A DNA stretch of 64,000 bases from Myxacorys chilensis ATA2-1-KO14 (GTDB lineage: Bacteria; Cyanobacteriota; Cyanobacteriia; Leptolyngbyales; Leptolyngbyaceae), in assembly GCA_019359275.1 (NCBI GenBank), contig JAHHHP010000020.1:17098-81097 (forward strand). Direction: 5' to 3'. The notes beneath the pieces were generated by a model. It saw nothing but the letters and a program-made list of their open reading frames with translations, did not search any database and was not told the DNA's origin. Position numbers and translations under genes: made by a program. Shown in pieces: positions 30,080 to 38,627 of the stretch. How positions within the stretch are numbered: the first letter of the stretch is position 1; the number at the start of each line of letters is the position of its first letter.

Positions 30080-30848
30080 TAGATAGAGCCAAGCGTGCGA
30101 ACTAAAACTAAGCCAACTACGCTAGAAATTTGATGATTTCCTCTACATAATTTTGTCTCAACACTTAGGTGATCACTTTAGGTGATTTTTGGAGCCGTTT
30201 AACCGTTATTTGAATAATTGAGTAACTCTAATATAGAGGGTCAATCAGGAAAGGAATCTTCAGAAAGTTAGATTCATTAATTTAAGTTTAAGTCTACCTG
30301 TTTCAATTTCAAAATGAGTCCTTTGTCTGAAATCCAAGTAGTAATAATTGCACCTTATATAGTTGTCTAAATCATCACTTAGTGGGATAGGTATGAAAAA
30401 TTGCTTTGTTTTCAAGAGTGGATAATCAAGAACTAGGAGCGCTTTGGGGAGCGGAATTCAAGCTTAGTCAGCACTTTAGAAGTATTAATCTAGGCCTGTG
30501 GTTACTTATGTTCATGACTCTAAGCTATTTAATTTATTTTGAATAGCAAAAAACTGAATTGTTTAGTACTAAGATACGAGCATTTTGCGTGTAGCTTAAA
30601 GCACAAAAGCAGAGCTAAAAAGTGCTTCTGGCAACTTAATTAACTGTTCAAATTTTCGAGAGATAGCTATTTTTGGATAGGTAATAAGAACTACAATTGC
30701 GCATTGACACCTACCCTCATATAGATATGCTCTAATAGTTCAAGCAACCAAACTTAAAATAATTTGTGTAGAACAACTGCGCGATCGCACTTCAGAGATT
30801 TCTCTTAGAGCGATCGCGCACCTTAGTAAGAGCTAACGAGAGTGACGA
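30080..30848. other. Long intergenic region upstream of the sugar transferase operon
   Basis: About 770 AT-rich bases between the end of the tyrosine autokinase gene and the start of the sugar transferase gene, both on the minus strand. No gene is seen. Two direct copies of TTAGGTGAT at 30165 and 30178 (13-base period) with an embedded GTGATCAC palindrome lie about 110 bases before the sugar transferase start and could be an operator. Two HIP1-type sites lie near 30780-30820. Confidence 0.4.
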
Positions 30849-33068
30849 TTAGGCAATGCGATCGTAGTAGTAGCTGCTGGGGCTAGTTGCTCCATTGGCG
30901 ACAATCCCCAGCAAATTTAAACGGCTCAACGTGTTTGCCGCTTCTGTGACCTCGTGACGCGTTACACGACCCATGCGGCCTACCAGCAGTGCCCCATCAC
31001 AGAATGATGCTGCCAAAATTGCATCCACAATCCCCAAAGTTGGTGGTGCATCTACAATCACTAAGTCATAGCTCTGCTCAAACATACTCATCAAATCGCG
31101 CATCCGTTTTGAGCTGAGCAGTTTGACAGAATCCGTCGGAGTTGGGCCAGCTGTCAGTACCGATATGGGCAGATCGCTATAAGTATTGGCATTTTGTACC
31201 GCGTTTGTGCCTAAGAAGCGATCGCTCATCAGGAGGGTCGAAAGTCCTTGCTCATTGGGCAAATCTAACTGTTTGTGGAGTCCCGGACGACGCAGATCCG
31301 CATCGATCAGCAGTACTCGCTGATGCAACCGCGCAGCGCTAATCGCTAGTCCTAGTGCCACCGTTGATTTTCCCTCTCCTGCCAAGGCAGACGTAATCAC
31401 CAATGAATTGATCGGCGCACCGTCCGTCATCAGTTGCAGGTTTTTGTAAATCAAATCTAACGATTCTCGGAACGGTGCCCAGTGCAAGACTTGCATCGTG
31501 GACGGGTCAAGTACGTCCGATTGCTGGAACGGTAGACTACGACCTAATGTGACTTCGGGTAACGGCAGCTCTGGAACCATACCCAGCAGAGGTACAGGTA
31601 GCTGTTTGGTGAGATCGTCTGAGGTGCGGACTGAATCATCTGATGATTCGCGCATCAGCGCCGCCGCGCCGCCTAGCATCAAGCCCAATACGCCTCCTGC
31701 TAACAGGTTTTTCAGCCAGCTAGGACCCACTTTCTTGCCCAACTTCGGCTGCTCCAAGGTTTGCCAGTCATACGCTCCGCGAGCGATTTCCAACCCAAGC
31801 TCTTGCTTTGCCTTGAGTAACTGCTCTAGCGTTTCACGGTTGATTTTGACGTTTGGCTGTAAACGATTGAACTCTGCTAGCAGTGCCGGAAAGCGCTGGA
31901 GTTCGCCCTTAAGTTGAGCTTGGTTAGCCGCCAGGGTGCGATCGCGAGCTTGAGCGGCCAGAAAGCTCACCTGAGCTTCGACTAATCCGCTCGCAAACTT
32001 GAGGTCGTTTTCTCCCAATTGCCCAATTGAGACTAGATTTCCGCCAGCCGATGCCAGTGCTCCGGCATCTGCCCCTAACACTCGCTGCGCTTCTTGTTTA
32101 AGCAGCACGGCTTGCTGCTGACGCTGCTCCAGCAAGGTTTGAACAAAGGGCGTTTTCTCAGTAAAGCGCAGTTTTTGCTGCACCAACGCGACTTCGGTTT
32201 TCTGAATCTCATTCAGTAGGGCCTGATAGCGAGACGATTGACTTAACCGAGCCGCGATCGAGGCTTGACGCGGATCACGATTCAGTTGGCTCTGCAACGC
32301 TAAATACTGCGTTCGAGACGACGCTAGGGTGGCCTGGTTAGTTTGCTGGTCTTTCTGTAATGCAGCTAGCGCCCCGATCAGCGATTCTGACTGGAGTTCT
32401 GGATCAATGAGATCTTGCGACTTCCGAAATCGCTCCAAGGCAGATTCTGCTTGACTCACTCGCGTTTCAGCCTGTGGAATTTGCTCGTTGATGAAGGCCA
32501 ATCCACGGGTCAAGCGCTGCTTTTGTTGAGACACGTTGTACTGCTCATACACCGTTTGTAGTGCCATTAAGACATCCCGCGTCTTAGCACGATTGTTATC
32601 GGTGTACGTTACTTGAAAAATACTAGTATTGACCTTCTCGTTGCCCTTCTGCTCTTGAATCGTGGAGACAGCTAGCTTCTTCTGGAGTTTCTCAACTGTT
32701 AAATCTGAGTAGCGGGGTTTAAGACTGTCGATCGCGCGTTGTAGCAGTTGAGCGCTTCGCATGACGTTTAGCTGTGTGGCATTGTCAATCTCAACGTTGG
32801 GGTCAGCGTAAGAAAAACTCGGGTTCTCGGGCGATGCTTGTCGAGTGCGATAGTTAGAGTCCACCATCAGTTGCATGGTGCTGCGGTAGGTCGGTCTCAT
32901 CACCAGCGTCGCGCCTGCGGTTGCTGCCAATGTGGCAATCAGAATCCCTAGCACCCAGTTCCGTCGCCGCACCAGCACATTCAGCAGATGACCGTAGCCA
33001 GGTTCGGTCTCCACCTGCTGAGGCAGGGATGGATTTCCGTTGTAGAAGGTTAAGTTGCTCTGAGCCAC
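30849..33068 (-). CDS. Polysaccharide biosynthesis tyrosine autokinase (Wzc/BY-kinase type)
   Basis: Co-polymerase and kinase controlling chain length and export of capsule or exopolysaccharide. Residues about 20-110 form a Wzz domain with a first membrane helix (LGILIATLAATAGATLVM), followed by a long periplasmic coiled coil (about 180-440) and a second helix (WLKNLLAGGVLGLMLGGAAA). The cytoplasmic BY-kinase domain has Walker A SALAGEGKSTVALGL, Walker A' VLLIDADLRRPG and Walker B DLVIVDAPPT. The C terminus ends SSYYYDRIA, a short Tyr cluster for autophosphorylation. It is 38 bases downstream of the GT4 gene at 33107. Confidence 0.94.
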   Translation of the reverse strand: MAQSNLTFYNGNPSLPQQVETEPGYGHLLNVLVRRRNWVLGILIATLAATAGATLVMRPTYRSTMQLMVDSNYRTRQASPENPSFSYADPNVEIDNATQLNVMRSAQLLQRAIDSLKPRYSDLTVEKLQKKLAVSTIQEQKGNEKVNTSIFQVTYTDNNRAKTRDVLMALQTVYEQYNVSQQKQRLTRGLAFINEQIPQAETRVSQAESALERFRKSQDLIDPELQSESLIGALAALQKDQQTNQATLASSRTQYLALQSQLNRDPRQASIAARLSQSSRYQALLNEIQKTEVALVQQKLRFTEKTPFVQTLLEQRQQQAVLLKQEAQRVLGADAGALASAGGNLVSIGQLGENDLKFASGLVEAQVSFLAAQARDRTLAANQAQLKGELQRFPALLAEFNRLQPNVKINRETLEQLLKAKQELGLEIARGAYDWQTLEQPKLGKKVGPSWLKNLLAGGVLGLMLGGAAALMRESSDDSVRTSDDLTKQLPVPLLGMVPELPLPEVTLGRSLPFQQSDVLDPSTMQVLHWAPFRESLDLIYKNLQLMTDGAPINSLVITSALAGEGKSTVALGLAISAARLHQRVLLIDADLRRPGLHKQLDLPNEQGLSTLLMSDRFLGTNAVQNANTYSDLPISVLTAGPTPTDSVKLLSSKRMRDLMSMFEQSYDLVIVDAPPTLGIVDAILAASFCDGALLVGRMGRVTRHEVTEAANTLSRLNLLGIVANGATSPSSYYYDRIA

Positions 33069-33106
33069 GTTGGTTTCTCCCTAAGGCTGAATAGACGACA
33101 AAATAA

Positions 33107-34219
33107 TCAGGCGGATCGATATTGCTCGAGTTGCCCGGTGCGGCATACTTCTCCGATCACGCGCTCCACCGACTGAAAAAAGACTTCTTCAGAGAAGTGG
33201 CTGAGGGCGTGGTTCCGAATGGTTTGGTAATCCCAATTGATGGTAGTGGCCTGTAAAAGAGCGCGATAGAGGGCATGAGGCGTTTGAGACTTGAAGAAGA
33301 CACCCGTTTTGCCAGGAACTTGTGTATCTAGCACACCGCCTTCACCAAAGGCAATCACGGGTGTTCCGCTTGCGTTTGCCTCAATTGGCACTAACCCGTA
33401 ATCTTCTAAAGCGGTCACGATCACAGAGCGAGACTTTGCTAGCAGCCACTTGCGATCGCTATCGCTCACATGCCCCAGAAACTGCACGTTCTTCATAGCC
33501 CGTGCTTGCAGGGCTTCCCGCTCAGGGCCGTCGCCTGTTATCAGCAGCGACCAGCCCAACCAGTTAAACGCTTCAACAATCACATCAATGCGCTTGTAGC
33601 TCAGCAGCCGCGCTGACGCTAGATAAAAATCTTCCTTTTGATCCGAGAAGGTGAACTGCTGACTATCGATCGGGTAGTTGATGACGATCGCTGGACGCTT
33701 GTAGATTCGCTCAATCCGCCTGGCAACGGTGCTGGAGTTTGCGACGTACAGATCGGGGCCTTGAGCATGGGCAAAATCCGCCTTTCGCATCAACCGAAAG
33801 ATGCTTTCTAGAAGCGGATAAAAGCGGCGGTAAGCGCTGTATTCTCGCAGATACGTCTTGGTATCCCACAGAAACCGTGTCACGTTATGGCAGAAACAAA
33901 TGTGCTTGGCGTCGGGACGCTTTCTCACGGCCTTCGCAAAACTAGTCGTGCTGCTAATGATCAAATCGTAATCTCGCAAATCCAAGGCACGAAAAGCGGA
34001 GTAATAGAAAGGGGCAAGCAGTTTGAAATACTGGGGTGCATGGGGGAGTTGCTGTAAATAGGTCGTGTGAACGACGCGATCGCCTAGATCAACCGATGAC
34101 CGAGGATCATAAAGGGATGTAAAAACATCTGCATCAGGATAACGCTTGCAAAGTAGCTCGAACACTCGCTCTGCGCCACCTTTTTGTGTTAGGTAGTCAT
34201 GGACTAAGGCTACTTTCAT
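33107..34219 (-). CDS. Glycosyltransferase family 4 (WbaZ/HepB-like)
   Basis: A 370-residue GT-B glycosyltransferase. N-terminal signature MKVALVHDYLTQKGGAERVF is typical of the WbaZ-like mannosyl/hexosyl branch, with a CFCHNVTRFLWDTKTYL stretch in the acceptor domain. The donor domain shows LLITGDGPEREAL and VTALEDYGLVPIEANASGTP with the conserved Glu. It is co-directional with the tyrosine autokinase, probably as its upstream operon partner. A long promoter-containing spacer precedes it. Confidence 0.9.
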   Translation of the reverse strand: MKVALVHDYLTQKGGAERVFELLCKRYPDADVFTSLYDPRSSVDLGDRVVHTTYLQQLPHAPQYFKLLAPFYYSAFRALDLRDYDLIISSTTSFAKAVRKRPDAKHICFCHNVTRFLWDTKTYLREYSAYRRFYPLLESIFRLMRKADFAHAQGPDLYVANSSTVARRIERIYKRPAIVINYPIDSQQFTFSDQKEDFYLASARLLSYKRIDVIVEAFNWLGWSLLITGDGPEREALQARAMKNVQFLGHVSDSDRKWLLAKSRSVIVTALEDYGLVPIEANASGTPVIAFGEGGVLDTQVPGKTGVFFKSQTPHALYRALLQATTINWDYQTIRNHALSHFSEEVFFQSVERVIGEVCRTGQLEQYRSA

Positions 34220-34933
34220 GACTGATGCACTGGTAGAAGGGTTTCACCACAAGATCCAGATTCAGCAGAGCGGTTACTGTGCAAAATCTCAGACTTATCT
34301 TGAGCAGCGTTGCCCAAGCATTGGATGAAAACCAGTTTGCTAACCCCAATTTGCTAACCGAAACACCGCCCTAGAACTCTATTTACCGTAAAACTCTACA
34401 ACAGAGTTACGGAATCAGAGTTGCATAGAGTCCAGCAAGTTCACAAGAAGGAAGATCAAGGGCTGAGAAGACAGGCTTTCGGATTAGATCGTCACTTGGC
34501 TCTAATGACTATCAAAGAAGAACTGTAATTTTCTAACTGATGGCTGAGCATCTTCCAATCGGTAGATCTCTCCACAGAAAGAGAACGTGCCATGAGTCAC
34601 GACCTGAAAGATAGATGCACAAAGAACTAGTTCGCTATTCTACACATGAGAGTTAGGTTCATCATTTATGCACATGTGTAGAAAATTGCAAGAACAAAAG
34701 GTGTAATGCAGCAGACTCTGTTAATTACTCGCTTTGGCGATTAAGGAATTGAATCGCGACAAAGCAGCTAGCCGTAAGCTTCAGCGAGTTGTCACTTCAT
34801 CTGCCGAGTTAGGTTGAACAAGTAGTAAAGAAAAGCGATGATTCAGAAATTTTAATAAGTATATTTACGGAGGTTCTCTTTCAACTAGTTTGGAATGGAG
34901 TATTGAGCTAGTAGCGCTGATTAGCAAATCTAT
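34220..34933. other. Intergenic region upstream of the GT4-autokinase operon
   Basis: About 710 bases between the phosphoribosyltransferase gene and the minus-strand GT4 gene start at 34219. It must hold that operon's promoter. No gene, clear hairpin or repeat was recognised, apart from paired ATTTGCTAACC-like words near 34335. Confidence 0.4.
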
Positions 34934-35449
34934 TTAACCTTGAGTCGGCCAAGACTGATCCAGATCTTTCGGCTCCATCTCCTCATACTTCTCAAACGGC
35001 TGATGAATCCAAGGATCATCTGGCAAATACTCGACATAATAGTCGGGTTTGATGATGGAGCATTGCTTATACCACAGCACCGCTGTCTTAATTTCCTCAA
35101 CGTAAACGCCATATTGATGCTTGAGCCAAGGAATCGTCTTCTGCAACGTTACGCCCGAATCGACAAGATCATCAACGAGCAAGACCCGCGCTCCTAAATT
35201 TAGGGTTGTCATTGACAGTTCGCGCGAAAACACCAGCGCACTCCGACCACGGTTGCCACCGCGATACGATGAGGTCGATAAAATCGCCAACGGCACATCG
35301 TAAATTCGTGCCAACACGTCTCCAACTCGTAGCCCTCCCTTAGCCAAACAGACAATTTGATCAAACTCCCAGCCAGAACGGTAGATTTGAGCCGCAAGTT
35401 TCTCAATGGTTTCGTGGTAATCAGACCAACTAACGAAAAGTTCGGGCAT
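34934..35449 (-). CDS. Phosphoribosyltransferase (type I, xanthine/hypoxanthine-like)
   Basis: Soluble type I PRTase that would salvage a base with PRPP. The PRPP-binding loop is LLVDDLVDSGVTLQ and the flexible region includes SYRGGNRGRSALVFS. Start chosen at MPELFVSWSDYHETIEKLA (171 residues); the frame extends upstream to 35581 but that part lacks homology and would overlap the divergent transporter gene. The C-terminal DDPWIHQPFEKYEEM segment is typical of the archaeal/cyanobacterial Gpt-like group. The base it uses is not determined. Confidence 0.86.
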   Translation of the reverse strand: MPELFVSWSDYHETIEKLAAQIYRSGWEFDQIVCLAKGGLRVGDVLARIYDVPLAILSTSSYRGGNRGRSALVFSRELSMTTLNLGARVLLVDDLVDSGVTLQKTIPWLKHQYGVYVEEIKTAVLWYKQCSIIKPDYYVEYLPDDPWIHQPFEKYEEMEPKDLDQSWPTQG

Positions 35450-35550
35450 TGTGACAGCTAAAGATAAATAAGATTTAGAACGAACTGCGTGATCAGAAAC
35501 AAAACTGAGGAAGATAATACAACTGATAACCCGGTTTCTACGACTTCTGT

Positions 35551-36981
35551 ATGAATAATTCTGCCGATCAACCTGGTGCAAAGAGCGAAAAATTAAGCTT
35601 TAGTACAAAATTGGCGTATGGCGCAGGGGATTTGGGTCCTGCCATTACAGCAAATATTTTAGGGGTCTTTCTACTGATCTTCTTCACGAATGTTGCTAAC
35701 CTCAAACCTGGCATTGCAGGGAGTATTCTACTGGTCAGCAAGATCTGGGATGCGATCAACGATCCGATCGTAGGGATGATGAGCGATCGCACCCGCAGCA
35801 GATGGGGGCGTCGCCATCCGTGGATGCTGTTTGGGGCAATTCCATTCGGTATTTTCTTTTTCTTGCAGTGGATTGTTCCAGATCTCGATCAGTGGGGATT
35901 GTTCTGGTACTACGTGGCAATCTCGATTATTTTCAATAGCTTCTATACGGCGGTCAATTTGCCATATACGGCTCTAACTCCTGAACTCACTCAAGATTAC
36001 GACGAGCGCACGAGTCTCAATAGCTATCGATTTGCTTTTTCTATTGGCGGTAGTATTCTCTCTCTTGTCTTGGCGCTAGTGATTTTGGGTGCATTCAAGG
36101 GTGATCCGATTAAACAGTATTGGGTACTCGGTGCGGTCTGTGCAGTTATCTCTGTGCTGCCGTTGTATTGGTGTGTGTGGGGCACGCGCAAACGGGTTCA
36201 AGAGACAGAGCGGCAACGCCAAGTGGTGACTGCTGAAGAGACGCTGCCTTATTTGGAGCAACTCAAAATTGCGTTTTCTAACAAGCCATTTCTATATGTT
36301 ATTGGAATTTATCTCTGTTCTTGGCTGGCTGTTCAGAATACGGTTTCGGTGATTCCGTATTTTGTTAAGAACTGGATGGGCTTGGATGATTCTGACTTTA
36401 CCAAAGTGGTGATTGCTGTCCAGGTGACGGCATTGATTATGCTGTTTGTCTGGAGCGGGGTCAGCAAACGAGTTGGTAAAAAAGCTGTCTACTTTATGGG
36501 AATGGCGGTCTGGATCATTGCCGAGATTGGGCTATTTACGTTGCGGCCTGGACAGATTGGCTGGATGTATACCTTGGCGGTGTTAGCAGGTTTTGGTGTC
36601 TCTACAGCCTATTTAATTCCGTGGTCGATGATCCCCGATGTGATTGAGCTAGACGAATTGCAAACTGGACAACGCCGTGAGGGGGTGTTTTACGGGTTTA
36701 TGGTGCTGTTGCAGAAGGTGGCTCTGGCGCTTGGTTTGTTTCTTGTCGGTTGGGTGCTGCAACAGTCTGGGTTTGTCGAAAGTGGTGCGGGTCAACCTTC
36801 GCCAGTTCAGCCTGAGTCGGCACTTTGGGCAATTCGGGTGTTGGTGGGTCCGGCTCCGTTGGTGGTGCTGCTGATTGGTTTGGTCTTGGCATATTTCTAC
36901 CCGATTACGAAAGAAATTCATGCAGAGATTTTGCTCAAGCTTCAGGAACGCAAACAGGCAAGGAGTGAAGAACACCTTTGA
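35551..36981 (+). CDS. MFS sugar:cation symporter, GPH family
   Basis: Twelve-helix glycoside-pentoside-hexuronide (MelB-like) transporter, 476 residues. Typical features are KLAYGAGDLGPAITANILGV at the N terminus, the cation-site Asp pair region in WDAINDPIVGMMSDRTRSRW with the loop RRHPWMLFGAIP, and the DVIELDELQTGQRREGVFYG segment in the second half. It likely imports a glycoside with Na+ or H+. It is divergent from the phosphoribosyltransferase, and its 3' side borders the accessory island. Confidence 0.92.
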   Translation: MNNSADQPGAKSEKLSFSTKLAYGAGDLGPAITANILGVFLLIFFTNVANLKPGIAGSILLVSKIWDAINDPIVGMMSDRTRSRWGRRHPWMLFGAIPFGIFFFLQWIVPDLDQWGLFWYYVAISIIFNSFYTAVNLPYTALTPELTQDYDERTSLNSYRFAFSIGGSILSLVLALVILGAFKGDPIKQYWVLGAVCAVISVLPLYWCVWGTRKRVQETERQRQVVTAEETLPYLEQLKIAFSNKPFLYVIGIYLCSWLAVQNTVSVIPYFVKNWMGLDDSDFTKVVIAVQVTALIMLFVWSGVSKRVGKKAVYFMGMAVWIIAEIGLFTLRPGQIGWMYTLAVLAGFGVSTAYLIPWSMIPDVIELDELQTGQRREGVFYGFMVLLQKVALALGLFLVGWVLQQSGFVESGAGQPSPVQPESALWAIRVLVGPAPLVVLLIGLVLAYFYPITKEIHAEILLKLQERKQARSEEHL

Positions 36982-37032
36982 TAATGCTTTGCAATTGGTG
37001 TTGACAAGATTTTGAGCAGCGTGATCGCGTTC

Positions 37033-37209
37033 CATTGTGATCGCGATCACGATTACTAAAGGGGTGGGTAAGGTCTGCGATCGTGTCACGGTTTTCTCGC
37101 TTTTAACTGCGATCGCGGCTCATTGCGATCGCGTCTCATGATTACTAAACGGATGGGTAAGGTCTGCGATCGTGTCACGGCTTTCTCGATCTTAACTGCG
37201 ATCGCGTCT
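37033..37209. repeat. 88-bp tandem duplication rich in HIP1 sites
   Basis: Two copies, 37033-37120 and 37121-37209, each with CATTG-GATCGCG, then GATTACTAAA, GGGTAAGGTCTGCGATCGTG, TCACGG and an end of TTAACTGCGATCGCG. They differ at roughly a dozen bases. The second copy runs straight into the NACHT tail remnant. Confidence 0.85.
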
Positions 37210-37211
37210 CT

Positions 37212-37333
37212 CTACTCATCGCTGACCGTAAGCATTCGAGACTCGATGCCTTCCCACACCTGCGGCGACACGCGCAAGGCAGCTTCTTTACAACGGCTCA
37301 TCAACTCATTGACGTAGAAATAGTTTTCGAGCG
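37212..37333 (-). pseudogene. 3' remnant of a second NACHT NTPase gene
   Basis: The minus strand encodes a 40-residue tail beginning LENYFYVNELMSRCKEAAL and ending ESRMLTVSDE then a stop, closely matching the C terminus of the NACHT protein at 38628 (LENYLYANELMIRCKEAAL ... ESRILTVRE). DNA identity is high over about 110 bases and stops abruptly at 37333. No start codon or upstream part is present, so this is a fragment left by duplication or recombination. Confidence 0.85.
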
Positions 37334-37379
37334 GGCAGCTTTACTATGCCAAAGGCGCTGCTGTGAGACTGTCTTTATT

Positions 37380-37829
37380 TCACTCATTCGAGAGGTTTTG
37401 CGGCTGTACGATCGTGATTCCTGAATCGCTGGGAAAATCGCGTGGATTGAGCGTGAGCAAATAGGTGATTTGGTGAGTCAACATGACTGCGATTAAGCGT
37501 AAATCGTGAGTTCGCTTTCCCATCACGCGATAAATTGTCACAAGTTCTAACCAAGTTGTGAAGATTTCCTCGGTTTCTGGTAGGGATGGAAATTCAGTCA
37601 GCAGTTGCGAGATTGCGCTACTGGTTTGTTCGATCGTTCAGCCTAATCTGTTGACATTGCTGGGTCGAGTAGCAACGACCCAAAATTCGATCAGGACTTG
37701 CGAAGTAACGACGCACTGATTACCTTGAGTAATAAGTTGAGCGATCGCATTGAAGATCATAAGTTGATCGGGTGAGGCAGAATCACTCAAGCGAATGAGA
37801 ATGTTGGTATCAAGAAGATACTGTGTCAT
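37380..37829 (-). pseudogene. PIN-domain toxin (VapC-like) with an in-frame stop
   Basis: PIN-domain ribonuclease of 149 codons interrupted by TGA at codon 64 (37638-37640). The first part, MTQYLLDTNILIRLSDSA to RPSNVNRLG, and the part after the stop, TIEQTSSAISQLLTEFPSL to the end, are in the same frame and together make one complete PIN domain. All acidic positions survive: Asp in LLDTNIL, Glu in VLIEFW, Asp in KRTHDLRLI and NPRDF. The change most likely was TGG to TGA. The ATG overlaps the antitoxin stop by one base (TAATG), the usual toxin-antitoxin coupling. Confidence 0.85.
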
Positions 37830-38098
37830 TAATCGTACATCGTGTCTCGATGTAACGCTTCTTCGGGTAGTGGAGAAGCGGTTTTTGGTAGACTTGCGAC
37901 CCATTCTCGAAAGCGTTGAGCACGCTCTTTAGGGGTTTTTGGGATTTGTTTTTGAAGTTCCGCAGTATCGATCGCAGCCTTATCAAACTTCGATACAGGT
38001 TGCTTGGCTTTGGTTGATCGTAGAAAGTTCAGTGTTTCGGCAATGAGTTCATCTGGCGCTTGTTCAATTTCTTGCAGAAGTTGTTCTCGATCTGTCAT
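37829..38098 (-). CDS. Antitoxin-like protein (DUF2281-type), partner of the PIN gene
   Basis: An 89-residue protein starting MTDREQLLQEIEQAPDELIA, with the N-terminal helix typical of DUF2281-like antitoxins (the segment LLQEIEQAPDELIAETLNFL), then a variable Lys-rich region and a C-terminal part ending REWVASLPKTASPLPEEAL that probably wraps the toxin. The toxin gene begins at the last base of its stop codon. With the toxin broken, the gene may now be free of selection as an antitoxin or may act in trans. Confidence 0.8.
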   Translation of the reverse strand: MTDREQLLQEIEQAPDELIAETLNFLRSTKAKQPVSKFDKAAIDTAELQKQIPKTPKERAQRFREWVASLPKTASPLPEEALHRDTMYD

Positions 38099-38179
38099 TG
38101 GAGTTACCTCATGCTCCTGAAATAAACCTACTTTTTAATTCTGACAAGTAATAGATTAAATGAAAACGATCGCGGCTCT

Positions 38180-38380
38180 CTACTCATCGCTGACGGTAAG
38201 CATTCGAGACTCGTTGCCTTCTATAAATTTTTGAACGTCCAAGATCTCAATTAGAACCAGTTTGTCGTGTTCGGAGTAATGCAGAATCAGTTGTCCGTCA
38301 TCTTCGGCATGAAAAATTGGTTCATCTGAAACTTGAATTAATAATGCATCGACATCTGGGCTATAGCGAATCTTTTGCAT
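38180..38380 (-). CDS. DUF2283 protein with a NACHT-derived C-terminal tail
   Basis: The first 50 residues (MQKIRYSPDVDALLIQVSDE, then a LILHYSEHDKLVLIEILDV segment) are a DUF2283 domain, a small beta-rich protein often found beside DUF4258 genes and suspected to be the antitoxin of such pairs. The last residues, EGNESRMLTVSDE, are not part of DUF2283 and match the tail of the NACHT protein and the remnant at 37212; a 53-base DNA stretch (38168-38220) is almost identical to 37200-37252. AGGAG lies upstream of the ATG. The upstream DUF4258 frame overlaps its start. Confidence 0.82.
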   Translation of the reverse strand: MQKIRYSPDVDALLIQVSDEPIFHAEDDGQLILHYSEHDKLVLIEILDVQKFIEGNESRMLTVSDE

Positions 38381-38626
38381 ATCTTGATCTCCTGCCTGGA
38401 TAGAGCGTAATAACTAAAATGAAGGCAGCAAATCGATACACCACTCGCAAAACTTGCCGCTCATCGAGTTGTTTTTGAGCAATTTGCTTTCCGTCTTCCT
38501 CAATCTCGACAAAATCGGGTCATCTCAGCACGTCTACAATAAATTCGGTTTCAGTGAAATTCCAAGTTCTTCTAAAACTTGAATTTTTGAGAGTGCGTGT
38601 TCACTAAATTGTATTTCTTTTTCCAT
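38361..38626 (-). pseudogene. DUF4258 gene broken by a frameshift and a stop
   Basis: Minus-strand coding remnants of a DUF4258 protein (RelE/MqsR-like toxin fold suspected). The start MEKEIQFSEHALSKIQVLEE is in frame 1 from the ATG at 38626. After LGISL the homology continues in another frame as TEFIVDVLR, then meets TGA at 38520-38522 and resumes as PDFVEIEEDGKQIAQKQLD and RVVYRFAAFILVITLYPGRR. So one frameshift near 38545 and one nonsense change are needed to restore it. Its ATG is one base after the NACHT stop codon, and its end overlaps the DUF2283 start. Confidence 0.8.
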
Positions 38627-38627
38627 T

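Noticed and set aside
36649..37089. 146-codon minus-strand open frame across the end of the symporter gene
   Set aside because: It lies antisense to a well-supported membrane protein and is a composition effect; no family features.
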